Under the pieces are notes generated by a model. It did not search any database, had not been told where the DNA came from, and was given only the letters and a program-made list of their open reading frames with translations. This document shows, in pieces, positions 1 to 9,355 of a stretch of DNA of 64,000 nucleotides. The position numbers and the translations under genes are program-made. Every line of letters starts with the position of its first letter. Positions within the stretch are counted from its first letter, which is position 1. The stretch is from contig NZ_JAFLNE010000001.1 in assembly GCF_017313225.1 (NCBI RefSeq), positions 248,001 through 312,000 on the forward strand, written 5' to 3'. This stretch comes from Allomuricauda sp. CAU 1633. GTDB taxonomy: Bacteria > Bacteroidota > Bacteroidia > Flavobacteriales > Flavobacteriaceae.

Positions 1-2518
1 ACTTACCATTCATGTACTCCTCACCTACAAGATATCCAGACATAAGAGGTGATCCCTTCTCCTGATATTTAGCCAAAACCTCTCCTTCAAACTCCTCAAG
101 TGTACTAAAAATAGGGCTGTCATAAACAAATATACTGGCATCCTTTTGCATACCTGCCATAACCGGATGGGTTGGATTGGTCGCTACCTGAACAATGGAG
201 CCACCTGTAAAGAATTTGGCTCGGTCTACTTTATCTACAACATTCTTAACTGGCAAGTGAAGTGCCTCAATGGCAAAGTTTGAACTTCTGTTCAAAGCGA
301 TCAGGGTTCCGCCTTGTTCCACAAAGGCATTCAGGTTCCGTATTCCTTGAGTCCCCAATCCCCCTGTGTATTGTGGTGGAGCGCTTCCTGGTTGAATCCC
401 ATTTTCAATAGTCCCTGGCCTATCCGAAGCCATGACGATAACATCAAAGCGGTCCTTTAAATTCCCGGTCATAAAATCAGAATCACGGATACTGGTATAT
501 GGAATCCCAAAGTTATCCAATAGCCATCGCGTCCAACCCATATCCATGCTTGCCGTCCAAGGTCGGTACACTGCAATTCTGGATTTCACCTGAGCTGATC
601 CAGACCCAGAGCCTAAAACCCCATTGATGGCAAAATCATTAACCCAGCTTTGCATTTCAGTACGACTAGCTCCCCTCACTCCATATTTTCTTGTTTTTGC
701 ATCATAGTAAATGGGTAACCCTTTGGTCATGGCTTCTCCGAGCACTCGAAAACTATTGTTTTCTGCCGGGTCCAACCACAAGGTATTACCACTACCCCGA
801 AGTGTTCCGGGCAACGGCTTGATTCCGGCTGCGACCTTATCCGTATCAAATCCGGCTCCGGGTGCAAAGTCAAATTTGTTCAAATCTTCGGTTTCATCAT
901 CAGTGGTGGTCAAAGCGGTGCCTTCCACGGGATTTAAAGCGGCTTTAAATTCTTCGGATAGCGGAACCATCCCGGTCACCACATCAACCTCCATCTGAAA
1001 AGGCAAGGTCCAACCGGCTGCATCATACGGTTGCTCTAGCGGCCCATCAGGAGATTCCCGAAGGTCTGGATACACCTGCACATCCAATACCTGTCGAATC
1101 ATTTCCGCAAATTCTTGATCCATCGGTATCACCCATGTCCCCTTTGGATAGGTTACCCCAGAATATTCCATGGATTTTTCCAATTGGGAAATTTGAGCTC
1201 CGTTGAAGGCCAATCGTTTCAGCAACTCCACAGGACGGACAGGGTCTCGTTGCTTTTGAGGGATAATGTAGGCAAATGGAGGCTCTTTGCGGTACTTTTC
1301 AATAGCGGTAATCGCGGATTGATACTTATTAAAAAGCAATGTCTCTTTATATTTGGCCGAATAATCCAAAACAGCAATGGATGCTGTTTGCATGTATTGC
1401 ATGGCATCCCTCAATCGCCACCAACCTCCTTTCCAGGGGCTGTTGTAGAGGGATTCCACCCTGAAATCCTTACGCTCTTCAGGAAAATCCTGAATGGTAT
1501 AAAAATAAGGTGTGGCATATCTATACAAAGCTGTTTCAGTCCAAAATGCGGGGATATTCTGCATCACGGGCAGATAATCAATATACCCAGGGTACCAAGC
1601 ATCAAAGCCTTTACCCATATGAACAGCTCCCGGTAAACCTTCGGTTTCCAGTTCTTGTGCCATTGCCATGCCAATCATATTCACTTCCCTAGCCACAATA
1701 GGTGGGGATTGGGGAGCAATTGGTTCGGCAAACGGGGGTAACCAAATTCGAGTGGGAAAGGGTGAGGATTGATGGTGCACATGGATGACGTTGGGCTCCC
1801 ACTCGCGCCATGTTCTACCCACTACCCTTGATTCCAACATATTGAGCATGTACGCATCCCGGTTATTGTCGTGCCCCACATATTTTTGATAAAGCCAAGG
1901 CGTCCGGGCTGTTTCATAAGGCGTTCCTACATTGGACATGTACCAATTGGCAATGATGTTCTGTCCATCAGGGTTGAGCGATGGCCAAAGCACCAAGATT
2001 ACATTATCCAAAATAGGTTTGAATTTTTTAGTGTCCGCTTCACTTATAATTTGATAGGCCAAGGTGATGATATGTTGTGCCCCCGCCACTTCGGAAGCAT
2101 GCAATCCCCCACTGATGTCCACAATCGCCTTACCTTCTTCGGCCAATTGTTGTGCTTCTTGCTTAGTCATCCCTTTGGGATGGGCCAACTTTTGGGAAAT
2201 GTCTTTGTAATGGTCCAGTTTCGCCAAATTTTCTTTGGATGAAATCAGCACGTAGTACCATGTACGCCCTTCAGAAGTTTTACCAGTTTCCCGCATTTGA
2301 ACCAAATCACTTGCAGCATCCAATTTCTTGAAGTAGTCAATAGATTGCTCATACGTTGCCAGGTGAAAATCAGAGCCCACTTCAAACCCAATTACATCCT
2401 CCGGTTTGGGAATGGAAGGGTCTTGTGCAAAAAGACATAAGGGTAACAAGGCCATCAAAAAGAATATCTTTCTAAGATGAGTACATTTTCCAACTAAGGT
2501 GAAATCAATCTGAAACAT
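1..2518 (-). CDS. M14 family zinc carboxypeptidase-like secreted protein (partial, runs off the left edge)
   Basis: An open frame of about 839 codons runs from ATG 2518 to the window edge without a stop, so the C-terminus is missing. A basic start followed by a hydrophobic stretch ending near LCLFAQ looks like a signal peptide, so the product is probably periplasmic or exported. A GGLHASEVAG segment supplies the HxxE zinc ligands of M14 peptidases, and the later VIHVHHQSS segment suits the third histidine. The family removes C-terminal residues or cleaves amide-linked substrates. The long region after the peptidase domain resembles the large two-domain M14 proteins common in Bacteroidota. The substrate cannot be told. 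The gene diverges from hflX. An internal ATG (at MALLPLC) is a possible alternative start. Confidence 0.85.
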   Translation of the reverse strand, partial: MFQIDFTLVGKCTHLRKIFFLMALLPLCLFAQDPSIPKPEDVIGFEVGSDFHLATYEQSIDYFKKLDAASDLVQMRETGKTSEGRTWYYVLISSKENLAKLDHYKDISQKLAHPKGMTKQEAQQLAEEGKAIVDISGGLHASEVAGAQHIITLAYQIISEADTKKFKPILDNVILVLWPSLNPDGQNIIANWYMSNVGTPYETARTPWLYQKYVGHDNNRDAYMLNMLESRVVGRTWREWEPNVIHVHHQSSPFPTRIWLPPFAEPIAPQSPPIVAREVNMIGMAMAQELETEGLPGAVHMGKGFDAWYPGYIDYLPVMQNIPAFWTETALYRYATPYFYTIQDFPEERKDFRVESLYNSPWKGGWWRLRDAMQYMQTASIAVLDYSAKYKETLLFNKYQSAITAIEKYRKEPPFAYIIPQKQRDPVRPVELLKRLAFNGAQISQLEKSMEYSGVTYPKGTWVIPMDQEFAEMIRQVLDVQVYPDLRESPDGPLEQPYDAAGWTLPFQMEVDVVTGMVPLSEEFKAALNPVEGTALTTTDDETEDLNKFDFAPGAGFDTDKVAAGIKPLPGTLRGSGNTLWLDPAENNSFRVLGEAMTKGLPIYYDAKTRKYGVRGASRTEMQSWVNDFAINGVLGSGSGSAQVKSRIAVYRPWTASMDMGWTRWLLDNFGIPYTSIRDSDFMTGNLKDRFDVIVMASDRPGTIENGIQPGSAPPQYTGGLGTQGIRNLNAFVEQGGTLIALNRSSNFAIEALHLPVKNVVDKVDRAKFFTGGSIVQVATNPTHPVMAGMQKDASIFVYDSPIFSTLEEFEGEVLAKYQEKGSPLMSGYLVGEEYMNGK

Positions 2519-2628
2519 GTTGTAGAGCAAGGTTGGTTTAAGCGTTTCAAGATAGGAAACAATACTGTTTTTCTGGATGAGGATTTCATAAAAAGAAGGG
2601 TGAAAAAATGTGCTTTCAAAACATTGCT

Positions 2629-2636
2629 TAGATTTG
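2629..2636 (+). promoter_or_regulatory. Candidate -7 promoter box of hflX
   Basis: TAGATTTG fits the Bacteroidota -7 consensus TAnnTTTG and lies 16 nt before the hflX ATG. No convincing -33 TTG is seen at the expected distance, so support is partial. Confidence 0.35.
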
Positions 2637-2652
2637 CACTTTAATTGATTGT

Positions 2653-3864
2653 ATGCTAGAAAAGAAGGCCATAGAATATGAAAAGGCGGTGCTCATCGGA
2701 GTCATAAATCAAAGTCAAGATGAGACCAAGGTGACCGAATATTTGGATGAACTGGAATTTTTGACCTATACTGCTGGTGGGGAAGTGGAAAAACGGTTTG
2801 TACAACGGGTAGAGGTGCCCAATCCCAAAACCTACATCGGTTCTGGTAAAATGGAGGAGGTAGAACGCTATGTAAAAGAACATGAAATTGGCTCCGTGAT
2901 TTTTGATGATGAGCTTACTCCTGCCCAACAAAACAACATTGAAAAAATATTGCGTTGCAAGATACTGGACCGGACAGGTCTTATCCTTGATATTTTTGCG
3001 CAACGTGCCCAGACAAGCTACGCCCGCACACAAGTGGAATTGGCTCAATACGAATATCTTTTACCGAGGTTGACCGGACTTTGGACGCACTTGGAGCGCC
3101 AACGTGGTGGTATTGGAATGCGAGGTCCGGGTGAAACGGAGATTGAAACGGATAGACGTATTGTTCGTGACCGAATTGCGCTGCTCAAGAAAAAGTTGGT
3201 GAAAATAGACCGGCAAATGGAGACTCAGCGTGGTAATCGTGGTGCTTTGGTGCGTGTGGCCCTGATAGGATACACCAACGTGGGGAAATCCACATTGATG
3301 AACGTCATCAGCAAGAGCGACGTCTTTGCCGAAAACAAACTTTTCGCCACTTTGGATACCACAGTTCGGAAAGTGGTCATTGGCAATCTGCCCTTTTTGT
3401 TGAGTGATACGGTGGGTTTCATCCGAAAGTTGCCCACGCAATTGGTGGAAAGTTTTAAAAGTACCTTGGACGAAGTAAGGGAAGCAGATTTGTTGTTGCA
3501 TGTGGTAGATATTTCACATCCCAACTTTGAAGAGCATATTGCTTCGGTGAACCAAATTTTGGATGAAATCAAAAGTTCGGACAAAAAAACCATTATGGTT
3601 TTCAACAAGATTGATCAATACCAACCCGAGACCATTGATGAAGATGATCTTGTTACCGAACGTACCTCGGCCCATTTTACCATTGAGGATTGGAAAAATA
3701 CGTGGTTCAACAAAATTGGGGATCGGGCCATTTTTATTTCAGCCTTGAATAAGGAAAACCTGGATGAATTTAGAAAACGTGTCTACGATGAAGTTAGGGA
3801 CATCCATGTGACACGCTTTCCGTACAATAACTTTTTGTACCCGGAGCATTTAGATCAATATTAA
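2653..3864 (+). CDS. hflX: GTPase HflX
   Basis: 403 aa. HflX is a ribosome-binding GTPase that splits stalled or idle 70S ribosomes, notably after heat stress. The HflX N-terminal domain is followed by the glycine-rich linker (RGGIGMRGPGETEIE) and the G domain: G1 GYTNVGKST near residue 206, G3 DTVGF near residue 252 and G4 NKID near residue 318. Length is typical. The ATG start follows an AT-rich leader with a TAGATTTG box. It stands alone, divergent from the M14 gene and convergent with the DUF3078 gene. Function is from family knowledge; identification is firm. Confidence 0.96.
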   Translation: MLEKKAIEYEKAVLIGVINQSQDETKVTEYLDELEFLTYTAGGEVEKRFVQRVEVPNPKTYIGSGKMEEVERYVKEHEIGSVIFDDELTPAQQNNIEKILRCKILDRTGLILDIFAQRAQTSYARTQVELAQYEYLLPRLTGLWTHLERQRGGIGMRGPGETEIETDRRIVRDRIALLKKKLVKIDRQMETQRGNRGALVRVALIGYTNVGKSTLMNVISKSDVFAENKLFATLDTTVRKVVIGNLPFLLSDTVGFIRKLPTQLVESFKSTLDEVREADLLLHVVDISHPNFEEHIASVNQILDEIKSSDKKTIMVFNKIDQYQPETIDEDDLVTERTSAHFTIEDWKNTWFNKIGDRAIFISALNKENLDEFRKRVYDEVRDIHVTRFPYNNFLYPEHLDQY

Positions 3865-4184
3865 AACACCAATAGGCAAAGTGCTTCGCATCTTCGATGA
3901 ATTGCTTATAACCCTTTCGGTTACCACAAATTTTGTAGACTTCACAACAAAAATTTAAAGGATAACCACTTAAAAACTACTTTCAAACTGTTTTTAAGCC
4001 TTTAGTGTCCGAATGCGATCTTATGATCTTAACCTACTTTTGGCCATGGACTTAAAAACATTGAAAAATCATATTTCACCCCACAAAAAAGCCCTCTTAA
4101 AGAGGGCTTTTTTCGTTTCTGAAGAATTTTATATCGTCCATTTGAGCAATTCCTGCCTACGGCTGGCTGGTGTGTCAGATTGTT
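3865..4184. other. Convergent intergenic region between hflX and the DUF3078 gene
   Basis: 320 bp with no credible gene. It holds the bidirectional terminator at 4085-4113. A short open frame crossing the terminator and running into the antisense of the next gene is judged spurious. Confidence 0.6.
4085..4113. terminator. Bidirectional rho-independent terminator
   Basis: An A-run, GCCCTCT, loop TAA, AGAGGGC and a T-run form a perfect stem with U-tracts on both strands. It sits between the convergent hflX and DUF3078 genes and can serve both. Confidence 0.85.
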
Positions 4185-5117
4185 TTAAAACTTATAACTC
4201 AGCCCTAAGGTCCAATAGGTTTGTAATTCATTGTCAATGGTATCAAAGGTAGCACTAGGGTCGGGAGTAGGTGCATTATTGACGATGTAGTTTAGGGTCT
4301 CCTGCTTGTTGCTTCGCAGACCAAAATCAAAACCAACCCCGATCATTTTCCATAAGGTGTAGGAAAACGAGTTGGTCCATGTCCAGTTACTTAAATCCCC
4401 ACTTTTATAACTTTGAAACATAGAAAGGTTGCTTTTAAAGCTCACCACACCAATCTGTTTCGTATAGTCAGCAACAATCTTCGCTCCAAAGGAAGACTCA
4501 AAAATGGTATCTTCTTTGCTGAACACAAAATTGTAGTTCAGGGGGTGCATCACTACCACCAAATCAGGAATAGGCGTCCAAGTGGCACCAATACCCAAAT
4601 CCAAATAACCGGGGTCATTAAAGTTGCTCAAAATAGTGGTTCGATATTCCGCTAAGGTAGAAATCGCAAATTTTTCACTCAATTTCCTACCATATAATGA
4701 TGAGATATTAAAAACATCCGTAGTCTGCCTGAACCTATCATCATCGTTTGGGTCATCCTTATCATCCAATTTTACCCAAGCAAGGTTAAGATTGGCTGCA
4801 TTTCTCCAAAAGAATTTATCTTCCTGTAAATTGGCAAAGGCATTTACCGTAAAACCGATATTGCCCGATGAGTTATTTGGAATGCCCTGCGCAAACCAAT
4901 TATTAAAATTGGATAGGCTTCCACCAATGGTGCCAAAGGCTCCTATTTTCCAACCTGGGAGCGCATCCAATTGAGCTTGAAGTGCATCAACCCTTCCTTG
5001 GATGGCCGCTATGGAATCTTTTTTTGGAGCCATCTCTGCTTTAATTTCTTCAGCAGTTTGTGCTTGTACTGAAACAAGGGTGAAGAACACCCCTGTGGCA
5101 AAAAGTAGTTTTTTCAT
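4185..5117 (-). CDS. DUF3078 family outer-membrane protein
   Basis: 310 aa from the ATG at 5117. A longer frame begins at 5183, but MKKLLFATGVFFTLVSVQAQ is a clear signal peptide ending in AQ, so the shorter start is preferred. The mature protein begins with a short helical stretch (AALQ-type coiled coil, about residues 21-50). It then has alternating aromatic beta strands (NFNNWF, NLNLAW, TLAEYRTTILSNF) and ends in LGLSYKF, an aromatic C-terminus typical of outer-membrane barrels. DUF3078 proteins are common in Flavobacteriia; their function is unknown. It is divergent from the repeat lipoprotein at 5376. Confidence 0.82.
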   Translation of the reverse strand: MKKLLFATGVFFTLVSVQAQTAEEIKAEMAPKKDSIAAIQGRVDALQAQLDALPGWKIGAFGTIGGSLSNFNNWFAQGIPNNSSGNIGFTVNAFANLQEDKFFWRNAANLNLAWVKLDDKDDPNDDDRFRQTTDVFNISSLYGRKLSEKFAISTLAEYRTTILSNFNDPGYLDLGIGATWTPIPDLVVVMHPLNYNFVFSKEDTIFESSFGAKIVADYTKQIGVVSFKSNLSMFQSYKSGDLSNWTWTNSFSYTLWKMIGVGFDFGLRSNKQETLNYIVNNAPTPDPSATFDTIDNELQTYWTLGLSYKF

Positions 5118-5375
5118 AGTATGAGGTTTAGAGTTTAGAACCCCAAAAGTAAGAAATGTCACCATTTTAGTTGTGCAATTCAAAAATCAGCATTCTGTAA
5201 TAAGGTTCTTGAAATTTAGAACTTGTACTTGACCCACATTACGTATTCATAATTGTTCATTGCTTCATGTTAACTACTCATCCATCAACCCATAACAATC
5301 ATAGGTAAGATCACCTCCCCCAAACATATAATAATAATCCATCTTGCTCTGTATTAACCCAAAAAATAAGGAAAA

Positions 5376-6935
5376 ATGAAAATTAGAAATCTTTTCTGGG
5401 GAGCCATTGCCATGGTCGCCCTATGGTCATGCGAGCCGAATGAGCCTGACTCCATTTATAGAAATACGGCACCTATAATAAACGACCAAAGTTTTAGTGC
5501 CAGGGAAGACATCCCAGACACTTATATCTTCGGAACCGTAACGGCCAAAGACGAGGTAGACAATGACAGAATCACCTTCAGTATCCATAACGATGAGGCC
5601 GGTCTCTTTGAAATTTCACCTTCAGGTAATCTAAGTCTGATCCAAGGGGGAAGTCTTGATTTCGAAACCTCCGAAGCCCATACAATAACCGTAAGGGCCT
5701 ACGATGGCATTGTGGGCAGGTACGCCGACATTACCATAAAAGTAGAAGATGTGGAACCTGAACCTGACTCTCCAACCGTTGTACTGCAAAAGGAAACACT
5801 GGAATTGTTTGCAGGTGATATGGAAATTCTGACTGCATCAACAACCAATGCGGATGGACTTACCATTGGTTGGACCTCGGACAATGAGGATGTGGCCACT
5901 GTGGACCAAGATGGGAACGTTACCGCAGTAAGTGTGGGTACAGCCATAATTACCGCCACTTTGGCGAAGTCTTCTTCAATTGCCACCGTAACGGTTGTGC
6001 CCAGCGTTTATGTAGCTGGTTTTGACCTTTCTGGAAATAACGACGTTGCCGTTTTATGGAAGAATGGCGAAGCGAACAACCTTACTGATGGCACCAACAA
6101 TGCAAGAGCATCCTCGGTTTTTGTTGACGACAACGGAATATTTCATGTGGTTGGTCATGAGTTTATCAATGGGGTTAAAGTTGCCATGCTATGGGAACCA
6201 GAAGGCGAAAACATCAAAGCCACCCCTCTTTCCAATCCTGCGAATGAAGCTGAAGCGCAATCGATTTTTATCAATGAAAATGGCATTAGATTTATAGTGG
6301 GCTATGAGCTCCACAATGGTACTAGGGATGCTATGTTATGGAGAAACCAAGTGGCCAATGTAGTTTCAAATGGTTCCAGCAATGCATATGCCCATGAGGT
6401 TTATGTAGACGGCACCGACGTTTATATTGTTGGAAGTCAATCCATTAATGGAACCAAGGCGGCCATACTGTGGTTTAACGACCAAGTCATTGGCCTAACT
6501 GATGGTTCTTCGGAAGCCCAAGCCAATTCTGTATTTGTACAAAATGGTAATGTTTATGTAGCTGGTCAACAAGATATCGGTGGCTTTAAGGCATTACTTT
6601 GGGATAGCAGTCAACCCAATCCTACTGCGCTTACTAATATTAACGATGGTGTCGCTAGTTCTGTAACTGGAAATGGAACAGACATCTTTGTAGCTGGAAC
6701 GCAGACAAATGCCCAAAACCAGTTGTTAGCCACTTTATGGACAAATGGCTCTCCAACCGTATTAGCCAATGGAGTTATGGGAGATTCAGCCGCAAGGTCT
6801 GTTTTTCTTAACGACACGGATGTCTATTTAACTGGATATCAGATTGAAAATGGAGTGTATATGGCAAAATTATGGGTGAATGGTGCACAAATTGACCTTG
6901 GAGTTGGATTTGGAACTTCTGTTTTTGTAAAATAG
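5376..6935 (+). CDS. Modular surface lipoprotein: cadherin-like, Big_2 and seven-repeat domain
   Basis: 519 aa. A signal peptide with lipobox LWSC (Cys19) predicts an SPII lipoprotein. Residues about 30-125 match a cadherin repeat (DFETSEAHTITVRAYDG, then DITIKVEDV). Residues about 135-208 are a bacterial Ig-like Big_2 domain (WTSDNEDVATVDQDGNVTAV). From about residue 210 to the end there are seven repeats of roughly 42-48 residues. Each starts with a VYVAG-like strand, has a central LWKNG-like segment and ends in a SVFV-like strand, as expected for a seven-bladed beta-propeller. The start has an AAGGAAA leader. Ligand unknown; cell-surface binding or adhesion is inference. Paralogue of the next gene. 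Confidence 0.82.
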   Translation: MKIRNLFWGAIAMVALWSCEPNEPDSIYRNTAPIINDQSFSAREDIPDTYIFGTVTAKDEVDNDRITFSIHNDEAGLFEISPSGNLSLIQGGSLDFETSEAHTITVRAYDGIVGRYADITIKVEDVEPEPDSPTVVLQKETLELFAGDMEILTASTTNADGLTIGWTSDNEDVATVDQDGNVTAVSVGTAIITATLAKSSSIATVTVVPSVYVAGFDLSGNNDVAVLWKNGEANNLTDGTNNARASSVFVDDNGIFHVVGHEFINGVKVAMLWEPEGENIKATPLSNPANEAEAQSIFINENGIRFIVGYELHNGTRDAMLWRNQVANVVSNGSSNAYAHEVYVDGTDVYIVGSQSINGTKAAILWFNDQVIGLTDGSSEAQANSVFVQNGNVYVAGQQDIGGFKALLWDSSQPNPTALTNINDGVASSVTGNGTDIFVAGTQTNAQNQLLATLWTNGSPTVLANGVMGDSAARSVFLNDTDVYLTGYQIENGVYMAKLWVNGAQIDLGVGFGTSVFVK

Positions 6936-6960
6936 TATAACCCATTTATTCTCGAAACTA

Positions 6961-6987
6961 AAAAATCCCGGCTTGGCCGGGATTTTT
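6961..6987. terminator. Rho-independent terminator after the first repeat lipoprotein
   Basis: AAAAATCCCGGC, loop TTG, GCCGGGATTTTT: a 12-bp stem with a T-run, 25 nt after the stop codon. It separates the two paralogous lipoprotein genes into independent transcripts. Confidence 0.85.
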
Positions 6988-7123
6988 GATTTGTGCAGGT
7001 TTTACCGTACATCGGAAAACGATACAATCAGCTACATCAATCCAAACAAGGCATTGGTCAATTGCTTCTGTAGCCCTATCCCTATTTGCCTTTTATTTAT
7101 CATGTTAACCATTAATTTATGTT

Positions 7124-8674
7124 ATGAAAAAAATTGCGCTTTTAGCATCAATCATGTTTTGTATGGGACTGACCATCCTTTCCTGTTCAAAAGATGATAG
7201 CTCTAATGAACCTGTACAACAAGAACCAAAAATCAAAAGTTTTAGCCCAACCAGTGGGCCGGTGGGCACACAGATTACCATTGACGGCGAGAATTTCGGT
7301 ACTACCGCCTCTGCCAACACCGTGAAAATAGGTGCAGTCACAGCTACCATAGTCGGCACTCCTACGGCGAAACAGATAAAAGCCACCATACCACAAGGAG
7401 CCATCACGGAAAAGGTGAGTGTTACAGTAGGGGGTAAGACGGTAACAACAACCGACTTGTTTACGATTACGGGAGTTTCAAATCCAACAAGTATCTCGCT
7501 TAACAAAAGCACCTTAGCATTATTCACCTTTGATAGTGAAACCCTAGTACCAACCATTACAGGTGATGGCAGTGCAGCGGATATCGAGTGGAGTTCAGAT
7601 GATGAAGCAATAGCTACAGTCGATGAAAATGGTAACGTTACTGGAATATCTGAAGGAACTGCAATAATTACAGCAGATTTAGGCAACGACGTGAACGTTG
7701 CTTGTACAGTAAATATCAGCGCCAGTGTTTTTGCCGTGGGATATGAGGAAATAAATGGTATAGCCGTTGCTAAAATTTGGAAAAATGGCGTTGCTACAAA
7801 TTTAACCGATGGTACTGCATTTGGTGCGGCAACATCGGTATTCGTAGATGGAAGCGACATTTACGCATGCGGCATTGTGTCAGGTGAAAATGATATCCCT
7901 ACTGCCCAAGTTTGGAAAAACGGAGAACATTTATACACCCTTACAGATCCAAGCAACTTTGGTGTGGCGCATTCAATTTATGTTTTTGAAGGGGATATTT
8001 ATGTGGCAGGTAGTGAAACCAATGAAAATGATACTGCTATAGCCAACATCTGGAAAAATGGAAGTTTATTTGGTGCCTTAACGGACGATAGTGTAGAAGG
8101 GGCCCTAGCGTCTGAAATATTTGTCAACGCCACTGGCATTTATACTGCAGGATATGAGGAGAGTGTACAACATGAAAATGGAACCCCAAAATTGTGGGAA
8201 GACAATACACAAATTGATTTGACCGATGAAACGTATCACGGCAGAGCATATTCGGTATATGCCGTAGCTTCCGATGTCTATGTGGCCGGTTATGAAGAAA
8301 ATGAGAATGGAATTTGGATTGCCAAGTATTGGAAAAACGGAGTGGCAACAAATTTATCTGATGGTTCGCAAAATGCAGATGCTCAATCAATATTCGTTAA
8401 AGGCGAAGATGTTTATGTGGCTGGTAGCTATTATGAAGGTCAAGAAACATTCCAACAAGCGGTAGTTTGGAAAAATGGGACACCAACTAACATGGGTTCC
8501 ATGGGTTCTGGTGCTTCCTCAGTATACGTTAATGGCGAGGATGTTTATGTGGGAGGTTTAGAACGGCTAGGTGAAAACTCATACGCCGTTGTTTGGAAAA
8601 ATGGCACACCCATGGAACTTGAACTTACCGAAGGTGCAGGGGATTCAACTGTCCTTTCTATTTTTATAAAGTAA
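7124..8674 (+). CDS. Modular surface lipoprotein: IPT/TIG, Big_2 and seven-repeat domain
   Basis: 516 aa. Signal peptide with lipobox LSC (Cys21). An IPT/TIG domain at about residues 36-120 (SFSPTSGPVGTQITIDGENF) replaces the cadherin module of the preceding paralogue. It is followed by a Big_2 domain (IEWSSDDEAIATVDENGNV, about residues 125-200). Seven repeats then run to the C-terminus, with strands such as VYVAGYEENENG, KYWKNGVATNL and SIFVKGED. The repeat count and layout match the upstream paralogue, indicating gene duplication with exchange of the N-terminal module. Lipidated and probably surface exposed; no catalytic motif is visible. It has its own terminator. Confidence 0.82.
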   Translation: MKKIALLASIMFCMGLTILSCSKDDSSNEPVQQEPKIKSFSPTSGPVGTQITIDGENFGTTASANTVKIGAVTATIVGTPTAKQIKATIPQGAITEKVSVTVGGKTVTTTDLFTITGVSNPTSISLNKSTLALFTFDSETLVPTITGDGSAADIEWSSDDEAIATVDENGNVTGISEGTAIITADLGNDVNVACTVNISASVFAVGYEEINGIAVAKIWKNGVATNLTDGTAFGAATSVFVDGSDIYACGIVSGENDIPTAQVWKNGEHLYTLTDPSNFGVAHSIYVFEGDIYVAGSETNENDTAIANIWKNGSLFGALTDDSVEGALASEIFVNATGIYTAGYEESVQHENGTPKLWEDNTQIDLTDETYHGRAYSVYAVASDVYVAGYEENENGIWIAKYWKNGVATNLSDGSQNADAQSIFVKGEDVYVAGSYYEGQETFQQAVVWKNGTPTNMGSMGSGASSVYVNGEDVYVGGLERLGENSYAVVWKNGTPMELELTEGAGDSTVLSIFIK

Positions 8675-8692
8675 ATAAATATCGTTTTAAGT

Positions 8693-8725
8693 AAAAAACC
8701 CGTATGCATGCATTACGGGTTTTTT
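8693..8725. terminator. Terminator between lipoprotein and DUF2480 genes
   Basis: AAAAAACCCGTA and TACGGGTTTTTT form a 12-bp stem around a 9-nt loop containing TGCATGCA. U-runs on both strands allow use by both convergent genes. The DUF2480 stop codon lies inside its right flank. Confidence 0.85.
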
Positions 8726-9230
8726 ATTTTTTCTTAAAAAGCGGCACCGAAGAACACGCCTCGCCATACATAACACTTTTGGCAACGGGTTGTATTTTTT
8801 CAATGGCCATAAGGTATGCATTCTTTGGAACAGGCTTTTTGGAGCAGCCTTTGATGATCACAGGCTTGTCCACATATGGAGAAACGTCCAAATTTTCAAT
8901 AAGAGATTGATAAAGTGTTGTTTCCAAATCCTCCAAATTGCCAACCACCACTTTTTTGGCATAAGGGGTCAATTTGGATGCTACCAGCATAAAGGCCCAT
9001 CCAGGCACAATGGCATCGGTGGAACACTGCAACGCAACATAGCTGTCTTGATAAGCAGACCAATCATGCGTATCAACATGGTTTCTGAACTCCTTTTCCC
9101 GTAAAATAATCCCTTCCAACAGCCAATCTTTAATATCCAGCACCTTTCGTTCCCCTTTTGGGTACAATTCCTCCAGATCAAAAGTGACCAGTTTGCTTTG
9201 GGCTACTCTGTTAATGATTTTCTCTTCCAT
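8724..9230 (-). CDS. DUF2480 family protein
   Basis: 168 aa. Recognised as the DUF2480 family from the N-terminal INRVAQSKLVTFDLEE pattern, the central WSAYQDSYVALQCSTDAIVP segment and the C-terminal KGCSKKPVPKNAYL segment. The function is not established. It is the last gene in line with the SUF operon, 125 nt after the SufT-like gene, and DUF2480 genes often sit there in Flavobacteriia, which suggests a link to Fe-S or redox metabolism (inference). Conserved cysteines are visible. The gap before it is filled with hairpin repeats, so it may have its own promoter. Confidence 0.8.
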   Translation of the reverse strand: MEEKIINRVAQSKLVTFDLEELYPKGERKVLDIKDWLLEGIILREKEFRNHVDTHDWSAYQDSYVALQCSTDAIVPGWAFMLVASKLTPYAKKVVVGNLEDLETTLYQSLIENLDVSPYVDKPVIIKGCSKKPVPKNAYLMAIEKIQPVAKSVMYGEACSSVPLFKKK

Positions 9231-9232
9231 AC

Positions 9233-9320
9233 TGTCATTCCTGCGAAGGCAGGAATCTTTTTCAGGTTAATGGATTCCACACCTTGCTTCGACTCTGGTC
9301 AGCATACGTTTGGAATGACA
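9233..9320. repeat. REP-like inverted-repeat element inside the SUF operon
   Basis: The element begins TGTCATTCC and ends GGAATGACA (inverted termini) with an internal ATTCCTGC-GAAG-GCAGGAAT hairpin. It shares the TGTCATTC/GAATGACA ends with the copies around the GIY-YIG gene near 55.2-55.8 kb. Non-coding. Confidence 0.7.
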
Positions 9321-9326
9321 TAAAAA

Positions 9327-9354
9327 CACCCCTAAAGTCCCCTCAAGGGGACAA
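9327..9354. repeat. Short hairpin repeat (GTCCCCTCAAGGGGAC type), copy 1
   Basis: Nearly identical to 42078-42106 and containing the perfect palindrome GTCCCCT-CA-AGGGGAC. It abuts the stop codon of the SufT-like gene and may act as an intra-operon mRNA hairpin. Confidence 0.7.
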
Positions 9355-9355
9355 C

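Noticed and set aside
711..2242. Several plus-strand open frames inside the M14 gene
   Set aside because: They lie antisense to a long, clearly coding minus-strand frame and have no recognisable domains.
4013..4252. 79-codon plus-strand frame after hflX
   Set aside because: It runs through a perfect bidirectional terminator and into the antisense of the DUF3078 gene.
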